NCBI RefSeq assembly: GCF_000182565.1
Contig: NW_015971537.1
Span: 1,833,299-1,897,298 of the forward strand
Reading direction: 5' to 3'
Length of the DNA: 64,000 nucleotides
Source of the DNA: Spizellomyces punctatus DAOM BR117
Lineage: Eukaryota > Chytridiomycota > Chytridiomycetes > Spizellomycetales > Spizellomycetaceae
The notes beneath the pieces are model-generated. The model was not told where the DNA came from. It saw only the letters and a list, made by a program, of their open reading frames with translations, and did no database searches. How positions within the stretch are numbered: position 1 is the first letter of the stretch; the number at the start of each line of letters is the position of its first letter. Positions 1-10,698 of the stretch are shown here, one piece after another. The position numbers were made by a program, and so were the translations under genes.

Positions 1-2277
1 ATTTTGCCAGTCACCGTTGTAGAGCTGAAGCATTGGGCCATTCTATCAATTGATTAGATCCAGATGATTGTTAGCACAGACAAAATTTATTAGCACGTAT
101 CAGGACGTACCGAGCGCCTAATGTCGCTGGATTATTGATGCCAGTGAAATCGCCCATGGTCTTGTAAACATAGTTGGCGTCAATCAAAACTCTTTTCTCA
201 TCATGGAAAAAAGGAGAAATGAACCAGCATCCAGAGGTTCTCATGGAGCTAGGTGTGAAAATACATAAGTGAATATTGATATAATGCTGACGAACAAGCA
301 CGAAGCGAACCTATTCGAGTAATGCAGAAACTGAAATGTTTTCCCGGCAACGGGGAGCCCCGCTGCAAAAATGGCCTCAATCCGATTGAAGAGAAGGTCT
401 GTGTGGACTCCACTCATTTGGGTGAAATCATCATCACAGAATGTGACTCGCATAAACTGATTGTGATACGCTTTGTACGTTCGCAATATACGGTTAGCAA
501 GCTCAAGCTGTGGCCCCAGATAATACATCTTTGTTGGCGTGATGATGGCCTTTAGCAATAATCATCATTCTTAATTAGCAGGATTCACCAAAAATGTAAG
601 TATATCATTCACTCCACTCACTTTTCGGACCATTCTCTGGTTGTAATTCAGCTTCTCATTATGTTGGATCTACAGGGTGATAACACTCCAGGTTAGTTGA
701 ATCGGCATCACCGGAAACGCTTTCCAGAGCATTCACCTTGTGGATGATCCTGGCTGTGTCCTTCAACTGCTCCCTGAACACTTGCTTCGGATTCCAAATT
801 TGCCTTTTGGGTTGCATCATCTGTTCCAAAATACCCTCGGCTATGTGATGAGGCACAGAGTTCAGGAGGTCAATGAATTCATCATCCACAGCAAACTCAG
901 ATATGTTGCTGTGCGAGACGAGTCCTAATAATTTGAACTTTACGTATCTTTTGCAAGTCATGAGTTCCAAAGAGATGATATTGAGCATGTTCAAAACAGG
1001 CACTCACGGATTCAGCGGCGCTTCTAGCACATTACAACGAGGGGGAGCATCTTCCACTGAGACAAACTCGATGCGCGTGTATCGTTGCCGATCCAACACG
1101 AGTCCAAATTCGGCCAGGCGATCCAGTACCGCCAAGAAACGGTCTTCTTCAGATCCTCGTTGCCCATCGACCCGCTCATACGTAAAAGTGTAACGGTGGT
1201 CCATGAAGCGACCAGTGTCCGGAACACGGCTAATGACACCAATCTTTTCCTCGTATCCCCGGAAAAACACGCCTGGGGGCAGCTCTTTGCCGGCAATGCT
1301 GCTAAACGCAATCCGTACCCAACCATGGCTTCTGCTTGAAGAAAGAGAAAACCGATCATTCTGCCTGAAAGATACGCGCGGTGGTAGACTAAGAGAGGCC
1401 ACCAAGTCATAATGGACACGGTTTCCGTCGTAGCGACAGTTCAATTTGAAGGTATCACGGATGCTGCGCATGTATTAGCATCTCCTTTATGGAATGGACT
1501 TGAAACAGAGGGCTTACTTTTTAAATTTATATTCCAGCTTATATTCCACGTCATTCCTTTTGAAGATTACACTGACAGCTAAACCGCAACGTGCGCAATG
1601 TTAATAGCCGCTTCTGGTCGAGAAGGTGATCAAATTCCATCACCTACCTTGCCAGTCTGTTATACATGTGACAGATACAGCAAAGATCAATTCATGTCAG
1701 AACCCACGTTGATCTGTCAGTACCATTGCGCAAAGGACGTACCAGCGTATTCAAATATGAGGGTAACGTCCTGGGCCTGTGTCCATTGCTCACAGTATCG
1801 ATCTACAGAGATGAAAGCGCCTAGCGCGAACCGATCCGCTTGAACACGGTCATCAGAGTATCCGGGATTAAGTTTGATGTTCTTGCGCCGGGTTGTATAC
1901 TCCTCGACGCTATGCCGGCGGTCAAGCCGGACTTCCACCTGCCGTCCCCGAAAACTAAGATCAATTCTCTTCTGTTTTGTCAACATATTTTCAATCTCCT
2001 TGGTCGGTTCTTCCAGAACGACAAAGGCATCCCCTGATGGGCGATCAGGACGTTCCCTGTGTTTGTGGAGAACGACAGTCCCAACTTTTCCAAAATTGCT
2101 AAAGAATGTGTGCACTTCTTCAGCTGTGAGGGTTTCGTCGACAGGAAGTCTGCGGACGAAAAGGGGAAGCCTATTTGTCGCCCCTCTGGCCGACGCCTGT
2201 GTTGACGTATTGCTATCGGATCTGTCATTGCTGGAGGTGGACAGGTCTTGACTAGGTTCTTTCGCCATAATTACCAT
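1..2277 (-). CDS. RNA-dependent RNA polymerase, 5' part (RRM + RdRP)
   Basis: This is the N-terminal part of a cellular RNA-dependent RNA polymerase of the QDE-1/RDR family, which copies RNA into dsRNA for RNA silencing. The first exon (2277-1743) holds an RRM-like domain at about residues 38-110 (LFVRRLPVDETL, then DAFVVLEEP). Further exons lie near 1578-1520, 1471-1008, 960-670, 552-315 and 255-110, joined by GT-AG introns that keep frame. Family motifs visible are PTKMYYLGPQLELANRILR, FMRVTFCDDDF, GCWFISPF and, at the window edge, QCFSSTTVTG. The catalytic DxDGD loop must lie beyond base 1, so the gene is cut by the window and not visibly broken. ATGs at 2277 and 2268 are in frame; I use the first. 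RRM-like N-termini are known in plant and some fungal enzymes. The family call is very secure; exon ends are by eye. Confidence 0.93.
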
Positions 2278-2619
2278 CAGTATTAGCGACTGTCAAAGCA
2301 ACAAGGTGGTTTTGACGTGCGATGCGCAACTTGAAAACGTGCGAAAGACATGGGAAGCTTCCGCGCCTGTCAAATGCACCTCCATCGTGCGTGTGCTTAC
2401 TCATCACATGTGGCTTGCGTTCTGTAAGCTATATTACCTGTCCATTGCCGTTAGACTTTTCATTGCAAATGTAGAGAACAACGATAGAGCATTTATTTCT
2501 GGTATATAACCCTATTCGACAGGAATCGCATGCCAAGGAGCTTAAACGTTCTACTTAAGATGTGGCTGCTTAAAACCCATTCGCGGGTGATACCAGCTGC
2601 TACGTACAAGAGTGCTACT
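2278..2619. other. intergenic, promoter side of RdRP
   Basis: This gap of about 340 bases lies between the RdRP start and the end of the next minus-strand gene. It should hold the RdRP promoter. I see no RNA gene or convincing ORF in it. Confidence 0.5.
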
Positions 2620-3327
2620 TCATTTCAACAAACCTATAGAGTCCATACCCCTCAAACCGAGGCTAGAGCCCTTGCCAATCGGACCCTTCAAAAGTGCATA
2701 CACGGCCGCACTGGGCCCGCCTACCAGCGGTAAAGCACCTAGCAAATGCTCACCCGTCTGCTTCCACACATCTTGATGCTTTACCACACGCCCGGAATCC
2801 CTTTGTACTGTCAGCCGCGTCACACACTCGATATCCACCTTTGTAGGGGATAGGGGCACGTAGTTTAACAGCTTCGGCAAGTAGTATTTTTGCGTATTGG
2901 GAATCTCAATGCGAACCAAGGGCGATTGGGTCAACGATTGCGGAAGACCATCTTGACGAGCATCTTGTGCTGTAACGTTGTAGATTTTAATGTCACCAGC
3001 ATTATGAGCTCGCGAGATCTCTATGCGAGGAAAGATGGACGGGAGGGAAGCAAATTGAGCTTCGCGATCGCGTGACGTGTACACGCGGAATATGGGATCC
3101 TCAAAGATAGCATCAGGATGGTAACGCTTCTTGAAGACATTCTTTTGTGTTGCGCTGTTTGGTGCAGCGTCTATGTGATATCAGATGAAGATGTTAGTAA
3201 CCTACACGAGTCGGGTGAAAAAGTGCGCGCGCGTCTTACAGAGGGAGAAGACCTCATCCAACACATCCGTCAATCGGAAGGGGAGGGTCGACGGTGAAAT
3301 GGTATCGCTGGAGGTAGATGCTGGCAT
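2620..3327 (-). CDS. NTF2-like (SnoaL-like) fold protein, uncharacterised
   Basis: Two-exon gene. Exon 1 (3327-3240) starts MPASTSSDTIS and ends FSL(Y). A GTAAGA donor and a CACATAG acceptor join it in frame to an exon reading to 2620, giving about 210 residues. The segment FKKRYHPDAIFEDPIFRV looks like the helix plus first strand of NTF2-like small-molecule or lipid-binding folds, where the conserved text is roughly Y-x-D-x-a-x-F-x-D-P. It is followed by alternating strands and a C-terminal small/hydrophobic segment (LGALPLVGGPSAAVYALLKG) that could be a membrane-associated helix. I cannot name the family. It shares a bidirectional promoter of about 220 bp with the Cue1-like gene to its right. 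Fold assignment is moderate; function is unknown. Confidence 0.6.
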
Positions 3328-3550
3328 GATGAGAGTAGCACACAAAAGCGATGATGCGCCAAAAAGTCCTCAGGGGTAATCAAGGCGTCATTTGGCTCAC
3401 CCAATCAAGTCACATGACACGAGCGGAATGACTTGCAGTTCGAGCCCAAAAGGTCTTATCATTTGACAAGAAGAGATTCTGGGGTGCCATTATACTAATC
3501 CGACGGGAAGCGAACATCTGGAATTAAACTGTATCTGGCGCTGGAATAAG
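3328..3550. promoter_or_regulatory. bidirectional promoter, NTF2-like / CUE gene
   Basis: This 223-bp gap separates two divergent start codons. It contains a CCAAT box (around 3400) followed closely by a CACATG E-box-like site (around 3411). No TATA box is obvious. That it serves both genes is inferred from the layout. Confidence 0.45.
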
Positions 3551-4223
3551 ATGGCAGACTCGACGACAGTGGTCATATCCGTAGCACTTATCATACTCTT
3601 CTTCCGATATATAGTATTTGGTATGACTTCTGAATCCGCATATCTGTCGAAACATTGACACTAACCTGCCTTTATTAGGCGGTCCCTCACAAAGCTCTTC
3701 TTCCAGCAACCGTACCACAGCCGCCCCAATCTCATCCACCCGTGCGTCCCCCATACGGCATGTTTCTCCCGATAAAGTAGATACTGTTTTATCAATGTTC
3801 CCCGCCTTTCCACGATCCACAATTGAGGCCGACCTAGCCCGCACTGGATCAGTGGAACAGACTTGCGAAAACATTCTAACTGGGGTGCTGGTACCACCTC
3901 CACAACCAATACCATCATCTTCAACGGGGTCGTCAAGTAGTTCAACTTTGTCAAAGTCGACCGGTACACCGTCTCATGCAGCGCTGAGTACGCTAATAAA
4001 TGATACAAATGCACCCCTGTCAGAACCGCCGCGCATGTGGGAACAGACAGCGGAGGCTAGGGAGAAGAGTCTGAGGGCCCGTAAGGAATATATGCTGAGA
4101 CAGGCCAGACAGTAAGTGACCGAGTTGCCTTTTTGCAGTTCCCAAATGTTTGTTCATTCGGAGGCTTGTCGTAGGAAAATGTTGGAAAAACAGCAACGAT
4201 CAAATGCAGTCAAGCAAGAATAG
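3551..4223 (+). CDS. CUE1: ER-anchored CUE-domain protein (Cue1/Cue4-like)
   Basis: Small tail-like membrane protein of about 185 residues. The N-terminus is a single transmembrane helix (VVISVALIILFFRYIVF). After a Ser/Thr-rich linker comes a CUE ubiquitin-binding domain with the diagnostic MFP motif (VDTVLSMFPAFPR) and the typical RTGSVEQTCENIL helix 3. The C-terminus (REKSLRARKEYMLRQARQ, then KMLEKQQ from the last exon) matches the basic amphipathic region by which yeast Cue1 binds the E2 enzyme Ubc7. In yeast, Cue1 recruits Ubc7 to the ER for ER-associated degradation. Three exons: an intron after residue 20 and another near 4112-4174; both keep frame. The CUE domain is secure. Orthology to Cue1 rather than to another CUE membrane protein is likely but untested. 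Confidence 0.82.
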
Positions 4224-4445
4224 AAACAAAGGGCATGTCCACGATATTGGTTATAGCTATCATCGAGGATTGATCAACAGAGCATAAAAAGGGTATACTT
4301 TCATAAAATGTGCATCCCCGTTCAGGTTCTGTGCAGAGAGTTAACCAGAAAGGAATTCATTGAGAGAAAGCCAAACATCAATATAAAAGAATATACAAAA
4401 CATATAAATCTATCTACGTAATCATAACATGCACATTTCTGTATT
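4224..4445. other. 3' intergenic between convergent genes
   Basis: Short AT-rich gap between the stop codons of two convergent genes. It presumably contains both 3' UTRs. I see nothing else in it. Confidence 0.5.
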
Positions 4446-5501
4446 CTACAAAGGAGGGGAAACTGCCGGACTATCATGCACCGCCACGGATCTTGGGATT
4501 TCGCCCGCCTCCTGAGGTTCTGGCAACAGAATGCTGCTAGAGGTTGATGCTTGTCCATCCCGTTCGTGATCTGTTTCAACTCCATCTTTCGGCTCGGCAG
4601 TGCCATACTCAAGGACCATCACCTTCGTTTCTACACTACTTAAAGACCCCGCCCTTTCTCTACTTCCCTCGACCATCAAATCTGTCATCGGAACAGCGCT
4701 TTGTTGTTGTGGACCTGTCTCCGCATCCGGTGTAGTCTCTCCCGTCCACCATCTCCGCCAACTCTGTGTAGTTCCTCTTGAAGAACTAGACTCTGTTCGT
4801 CTTGCTGGATATAGCGGAAGAGGTTCATCGTATCTTACGGCAGTTTCGTCATAGTCGGGAGCAGATCGCAAAGGAGCTCCATGCATGACAACGTCATTAA
4901 GTTCATCGATTGGAAGTGAGTCAAGGATTCCCATCTTAAAGACACGAGTGAGGCGCTTGAATCGTGTGTGATCTGTAGGATAAAGGTCAACACATCTGTG
5001 GACGACTTTGGCATCTTCTAATATTTATAACTTACATGCATAGATGATGGCAAAGAGCATCATAACCCATAGAACGACGGCAACCCATGTGTACGGTGTC
5101 ATTTTACCTTTAACTTCATTTGCAATTGCATAATACTGAAGCAGCAAACAATGTCAAAAAAAAGGTTGCTCAAACTTGAAGTAAAGTATATTTACCAGTA
5201 TGAACCCAAAGGACGGAATCCATGTCAGCAACGGTACGCCATACGTCTTTCTTAATCTACTCCTGTATTGGACATATAACTTGCGTTGAATCTCCGGGTC
5301 AGGCCCATAGGCGGGTGGAACGGAGCGAATGGAGATTGGATAATGAGGAGGTTGGGTATACGTTTCCGTCGCTGCGCCAAAAGTCGGTGACGGATCAGGT
5401 TGGTAGCGCGGTGGGAGGAGTGCAGGTGGTGGAGGTGATGGCTGCCCGAATTGCCCTGGCGTGTCCTCCGTCGGGGTAGGTTGGGAAGGGTGGGAAGACA
5501 T
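4446..5501 (-). CDS. unrecognised protein with two hydrophobic segments
   Basis: Three-exon gene that I do not recognise. Exon 1 (5501-5196) begins MSSHPSQPTPTE; the longer frame upstream has no ATG. It codes a Pro-rich N-terminus, then a basic stretch (QYRSRLRKTYG) and a hydrophobic segment (VPLLTWIPSFGFIL). Exon 2 (5135-5036) adds a strong transmembrane helix (WVAVVLWVMMLFAIIY). Exon 3 (4972-4446) starts with the basic FKRLTRVFKMGILDSLPID and runs into a long Ser/Glu-rich, probably disordered tail ending at 4446. The basic flanks around the helices suggest a small two-pass or re-entrant membrane protein with both tails cytosolic. Exon joins are in frame with standard splice sites. No function is proposed. 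Confidence 0.6.
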
Positions 5502-7011
5502 GTCCCCTTGGAGGATTCCGCACGAAAGACAGGGTATCTTGTCGGTCAAAGGTTGCTTGTTTCCCGTTCTACAGCGCAGAGAACAACTCCTCCCAACTTG
5601 TCAAAACGTCTTGACCCTGGCTTACAGAGCCACCGTGACTGTGCCATTCACCGAAATGAAAGTAAAGGGAGAGATTATTACTTTTGAACTTGAAATATTT
5701 CGCTTAAATATTCAATAAGCAATATCTCTCAATTTCACTGCTGAACTTTTGCATGATGTTCATTCAACCATTTCCAACTTTTGATTGACGGCCCTTAGCT
5801 TTTCCAATGACGGAGGATTATTCCTGCTTTGTTAACTTGCTTGCTCCTCCTGTTCAAGTTGTTTCACTACTGGTAGTCTTACGCCGATATTACTCATTAT
5901 AGTCGTATCGACCTACTTGCCCATAGCAGCGGGATTGAACTGGTCTGTTGTGGTTGCGTACGCACGCTAATGCTGCTGCTATGCTTGAATTGAACGGTAA
6001 ATAGGTCGATAAGAGTCCTAGGCTCCGCAAGCACTAGGAACAACACCTAAATTGGAATCTTAGAATACGAACTTGGCAGGCGTTCGAGTTGGTGACCAAT
6101 GGTACAGTGTCAAGGTTAGCACACAAATAGCTATGGGGTCTGGTTGCCATTTGTCACTCAGCCACTTTATGCAGTAAGCAAAGTTGGTTCGTGATCTTAT
6201 GCAATGCATTGCGCTCGTGGATACAAAAATGCACGATGACACTCTTGTCCTGAATTTGGCATCTCAAACAATATTATGGCGTATGTGCGAGATCTCATGT
6301 CTCATCACTTGGCCAAGATATCACCAATCTCTCAAAACGCTCAGAGACATCAGATGGTCGATTTGTCGTTAATAGCAAATGTTACAGAGAGTTCTCGTAA
6401 ACCGAATTCGGGTCTTCCCAGTTATCGCGCAGGTAGCATCATTTAAATAAGTATCCTGAAAGCGCAAGGGTCCAACAAAAGGACGGGGTCAAGATACAAT
6501 TGGCTGGATCGGGAACGTTCAATAGCTACAAAACCAAAGATCTCTGCAGGTCTTGTCCAGTCCTGCATGGAAAGACCAGGACCCTTTAATACGATACGTT
6601 TCCCTCAGCTCAATTTTGCATATACGAGAGGACCTTGATGAGAATTCTGCATTACCCAATTTTACTTGTGCCGGTCCAGAGTCTGGAGTACCCAAAGAAA
6701 AAGTAAAATGGGACGCAATTAATCAGTCGATATCCATTGAGCAGAGCATTAAACATGATCATCCGCCAAATGCATGTCGATTCAGGGTGCATTGGGATAT
6801 TCGGAGGAACGCTCCACAGATGTTCGTCGCTCCTTGCCTGGATTTCATCGGGGCAAATTACGACGTGCGCTTAGCTAGGCGACTCCCTCGTCGGATCACA
6901 TGATATTAATTCCTTGGACCCTCGATCTGAACTCATTGTGCTATTTTTGACACTTTCTTTGAGCATGATCGCTATCTGCTTATTCCCTCCATTTCGCGCT
7001 CGTCAGAAACG
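5502..7011. other. 1.5-kb region without a supported gene
   Basis: The longest frame is about 116 codons (6553-6903 plus) and opens only at a TTG. It has no recognisable motif and no splice partner. Other frames here are short and compositionally poor. The right end should hold the promoter of the gene starting at 7012. No tRNA cloverleaf was found by eye. Confidence 0.5.
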
Positions 7012-9032
7012 ATGGGAGTAAGTGTATCGTTACATTTCCAGAAAAGACAAATGCAAGTGATCCTAATGCTGCGCTCCTCAAGTACCAACCGGCGGATTTT
7101 GAGCAGGAGGCTTATGCCGCCGTCCAAAACCTTCTATCACAGTGGAGTAGCACATATTTTGCAAAGGAGGAAGCAGTTTCCAAGGCCGATGACAGCTCTC
7201 CGGGTATGAAGTTACCTCCATTGGAATGGAAGTACAATGTTCGCCACAAGGGAACCATTGATCGCGGGACGGAGAAGGCCGTCCAGTTTTTGACGACCTG
7301 GAGTCAACCTGCAGAGAGGGAGCCTGTTCCGAGAGCTACGGCCAGTGCCTGGGTGACGTACAGAAAGTATGTCCCAGGAGATGAAAAGGTACAGGAATAA
7401 GCGATGATGGATGTAATACACCCAACGATCTAATGTTTAGTTGTTACCAGCGACCGGTGACGGCCCCAGTAGTATCGCTTTCATACCGATATGAACATCA
7501 TAGGTTTTCCCATAAGGCACCAAACCCCAACAACTGCTTCATCCTCCCAGGCGTTTGCGGTCCCATCGAAAGGGCTCCCCAGCCTGGTAACATCTAAACT
7601 GCAAATATCGGACGCAATAGTCAACCGCAAACTTTTACAAAGAAAAACATGGAGGGAATGGGGAGAGGAGGCGGAAATGGAGGGACGAGAAGGAGATGAG
7701 ATCAAAAGAGGCTCGGGAGATGAACATGCGACAAGAGTAAACAGTCCTGAGGTATATCGAATATCACCCTGGACGCGAGCTGCCATGTTTGCCAGAGACG
7801 ATATGGTCCGTGATGCGGTTGCATGTCGAGAACAAGAGCGTGAGGAAGGAGTAGGGCGCCCATCCATCGCTTCACGAGAGCGTGTTCGCCCCGTTACTGC
7901 GGCCACATTAATGAATAGGTCATTTCTCACAGCGGCGGAAATTGCCATTGCACCTAAAGCACCAGAGGACTGGAAAGTGGAGACCCGCAATGCGGATGCA
8001 CAAGACTTGAGAGTGGATAGAGAGAAGCGCATCGCACGAAGAAGGGCCAGAGAGGAAAGGAGAAAGCAGATGGAAGAAGAAGCTATTGCCAGACTGCGGG
8101 AGGAACAGGAAAGACTGGAGCGTCAAAAGGAACTTGAAGAAGAAGCAGAGCGGTTAAAGATGATGATGGAAACCAAAAAGTCTCAAGAGAGCGGATCTTC
8201 AGCTTCCCTGGCAGGGCTGGCAGCAGCAAATTCCCTAGTCAGTATGCGCCCTTCATCTGGCCGGAGAGAAACCGACTCGGATCAGATACACCGCATCATT
8301 CCATTGTCTGGTCAACCTGGGCTACCTTTCACTGGCGTGAATGGCAAACGTCACAGCTTGACAACTGCGGAGCTCCTTGCAGCTGCATCTATGGCAGTCG
8401 CAATGACAAACGATAGCGACGCAAATTCCGCCAAAAGTTCCGGAACAGCACAGTCGGGCCCGCCCTCTCAATTTGTGAGCAAGCAAAGTAGTCGACGTGA
8501 GTCAGTCAATGCAGTGGGTTTGTCAATGGAACCATCCGTGGACGAAAATCAAACGCCACATTTTGAGCCGGAACATGGCGCGCTCTCGGAAAATGAGCCT
8601 ATCGAGACGGAAACTATCGAGAGGGAAATTGTCGAGACGGAAACTTTTGAGGCAGAAACAATAGAAATCCCGAGAGATGACAACGACGACGACGACGAAA
8701 AGTCCGCAGTAGTTAATGAGACTGACGCAGATGATATCGGGATGACTACAACCGGGCCCCAAGAGAAGGAAGAAAAAGAGTTTCAGAAAAAAGATATCCC
8801 GCCGCCAGTATCAAACGAGTTTACCACCAACGACATGGCGACTGTCAGAATGGCGGGAGCGGACGATATGGGAGATATTATCGCCGATAGCCCAGAGGAT
8901 GCCAAACCTGAACAAGATACCATGCCAACAGGCAGTACGCTGAGCCTCCATAGCGATGATGGGAGTGTTTTTGAGATTCAGAGAGATGATGATAATGTTG
9001 ATGAGGACGTTACAGATATTGCAGTAGATTAG
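7012..9032 (+). CDS. unrecognised coiled-coil / acidic-tail protein
   Basis: I read one gene. The N-terminal part (about 7047-7388) gives KYQPADFEQEAYAAVQNLL and LPPLEWKYNVRHKGTID. An intron from 7389 (GTACAG) to a CAGTAG acceptor at 7470 joins it in frame to a 1.5-kb exon. That exon carries a highly charged helix at about 8010-8190 (RREEE-type heptads, EERRKQMEEEAIARLREEQE), a Ser/Ala-rich middle and a very acidic C-terminus with repeated TETIE-like units and poly-Asp. The start is the weak point. ATG 7012 would require a 29-nt intron (7018-7046), so the true first exon could lie elsewhere, or the exon could open at ATG 7206. It may instead be two adjacent genes (7012-7489 and 7491-9032). 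No family recognised. Confidence 0.5.
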
Positions 9033-9932
9033 AAACGTGGCTTTTTGCAATGCATTTTGGATGAGTTTATGTGTGTAAAGGTTATTTTATCGCATTCTAC
9101 AAATTTCATTAAACATCAAAATCTTTACGCGCAGTGAATTTGTTGCAAATGGAAACTTGCTAATCAGGAAAATGTTTTGCGTGCAGAGTTAAAGTGGGCA
9201 GAATGCAAACGCCGTTTGGCAGAGTCCCCCGCCTATGGCCGCCCATAGCCGCCATTTTGGACCGCCCATTTGGGACCGCCAATAGCCAAGGCAGTCAAGG
9301 CAGCAACAATCCATTACGTGCAGGTTTCAGCCTTCCAGTCTGCCAACCTGCCAAGGCAGAAAGTTGCATGCCCCCAGCAGCCACAGGCCAAACGTTTCCA
9401 ACGATGCGTTTGTCCAATCGGAGAAGACATGCGGGTCCTGCTTTTGTTCCCTTGAACAAAATGTCCGTTTGTCCAGTCATTCAAACACACATGCCCATCA
9501 TAATAATAATACACGTGCCCTAGTCATTTGCCAAATGCTTATGTCAGAATGCGAACGTGGACTGTCCACGTGCCCATCAGCCATGCCGCAAACAAAAGAC
9601 GCGATTGGCCATTGCAACGGTCCAATATCCGTCATTAATGGCACAAGTCCCAACCAATCAAACAACAAACGTGACGCACATGACTCATCACACTGGACAT
9701 TGTTATGTGACCCATTTACGCGATGTGGGTAAGGGGGGGCTCAGCTTGTGTGTTTTTTTCTTTGGGCTTCTCCCTCCTGGAATATAAATATGGGACTACG
9801 TTCCCCTTCCCCATCACCCAGCGATAAACAGTCCCCGCAGCAAGCAACTGCAATCCCACACGGCCAAAGCATCAGAAATAGGAAGCAATTTGAGAATATA
9901 AATACTCCGACTTCCAACTACAATCAAATACT
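9033..9932. promoter_or_regulatory. long, motif-rich promoter of the Ecl1-like gene
   Basis: About 900 bases with no ORF of note but much structure. Five CCGCC cores lie at roughly 9228-9280, including two GGACCGCC copies 14 bp apart and a CTATGG/CCATAG inverted pair. Two CACGTG palindromes lie at 9512-9517 and 9567-9572, a GCN4/AP-1-type TGACTCA at 9681-9687, and two TATAAATA boxes at 9783-9790 and 9897-9904. The first TATA box is the better candidate for directing initiation, about 150 bp before the ATG. Such clustering fits a stress- or nutrient-controlled gene, but that is inference. Confidence 0.5.
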
Positions 9933-10343
9933 ATGGAGTACGGACTTGATCTCGATTGGTGCATGGCCGGCTGCGGCCGCCATACTCAGAACGGTGCACT
10001 CTACTGCTCGTCAACTTGCCTAGAACACGAATCACGCACAACACGGGTAGCCAACCCATTTTCGATACCATCGTCCGCATACCCAGAAGAGCGCCGTGCC
10101 TCGTTTCAAAGCGATAGCTCCTTTGATTTGCACACATATTCGCACGCCGCCAACAACCATCACTCACAACACCTCAACTCTGGACGCACAATACCTCGGC
10201 CTACATCGCCCCGTCCAGAATCTCCGACTGCGCTACTGCCCTTTCGGAATCGAGGTGGATTGAATTACTCGCTGGCTCGTCCACCGTCCCCGCATTCGCC
10301 GCCTCAAAATGTGGGACATTGGGGCGTATGGGATTCTTCATAG
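9933..10343 (+). CDS. Ecl1-like small zinc-binding protein
   Basis: Single-exon gene of 136 residues. The N-terminus carries a compact Cys cluster, WCMAGCGRHTQNGALYCSSTC. Its CxxxC ... YCSxxC spacing resembles the Ecl1 family of fungal lifespan factors, whose members share a Cx2-3C...YCSxxC zinc site and little else. The rest is Ser/Pro/His-rich and probably disordered, with repeated SP sites (PRPTSPRPESP, PPSPHSPP) that could be phosphorylated. Ecl1-family genes in fission yeast are induced by starvation and metal or oxidative stress, which fits the elaborate upstream region. The zinc cluster is seen directly; family membership is a pattern match on a short motif and could be wrong. Confidence 0.62.
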   Translation: MEYGLDLDWCMAGCGRHTQNGALYCSSTCLEHESRTTRVANPFSIPSSAYPEERRASFQSDSSFDLHTYSHAANNHHSQHLNSGRTIPRPTSPRPESPTALLPFRNRGGLNYSLARPPSPHSPPQNVGHWGVWDSS

Positions 10344-10698
10344 AAAGGAGAAGCGGGAAAGTAGGAATCTTATACCAAATTTCTTTTGTTTTATATGCCA
10401 ATTTATTCGCTCTATCAAAAGTCGTGAGGTCCGAGTTGGCTTTTATTAGAAAAAAACAACATTGCTATTGCAATGGCCTTTTGTGTATATTGAAAAATCT
10501 TAATAATAATGTGTATATAGCTGGTATTTCTTTTGCAAGTCTAGACGTATTTGAATTGTTTGTAAGGACATTATCCGTCGCTACCTGCTTGTTCTAACCA
10601 TTTAGAGACTCATTGGCCAGTCGGTCCGGCGCCCCCTTCCTAAAGGGTGTTGATGTAAGCCATGATCAAAACTACAAAAACACAAAACACTCACCAGT
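10344..10698. other. 3' intergenic, AT-rich
   Basis: AT-rich gap between convergent stop codons of the Ecl1-like and phosphatase genes. It probably contains both polyadenylation regions. I see no further feature. Confidence 0.5.

Noticed and set aside
5930-5965. GTTCAATCC-like T-loop on the minus strand near 5950
   Set aside because: The flanking bases do not pair as a T stem and no D or anticodon arm can be drawn.
6553-6903. 116-codon frame on the plus strand
   Set aside because: It opens at TTG, has no motif and no splice partner; likely chance.
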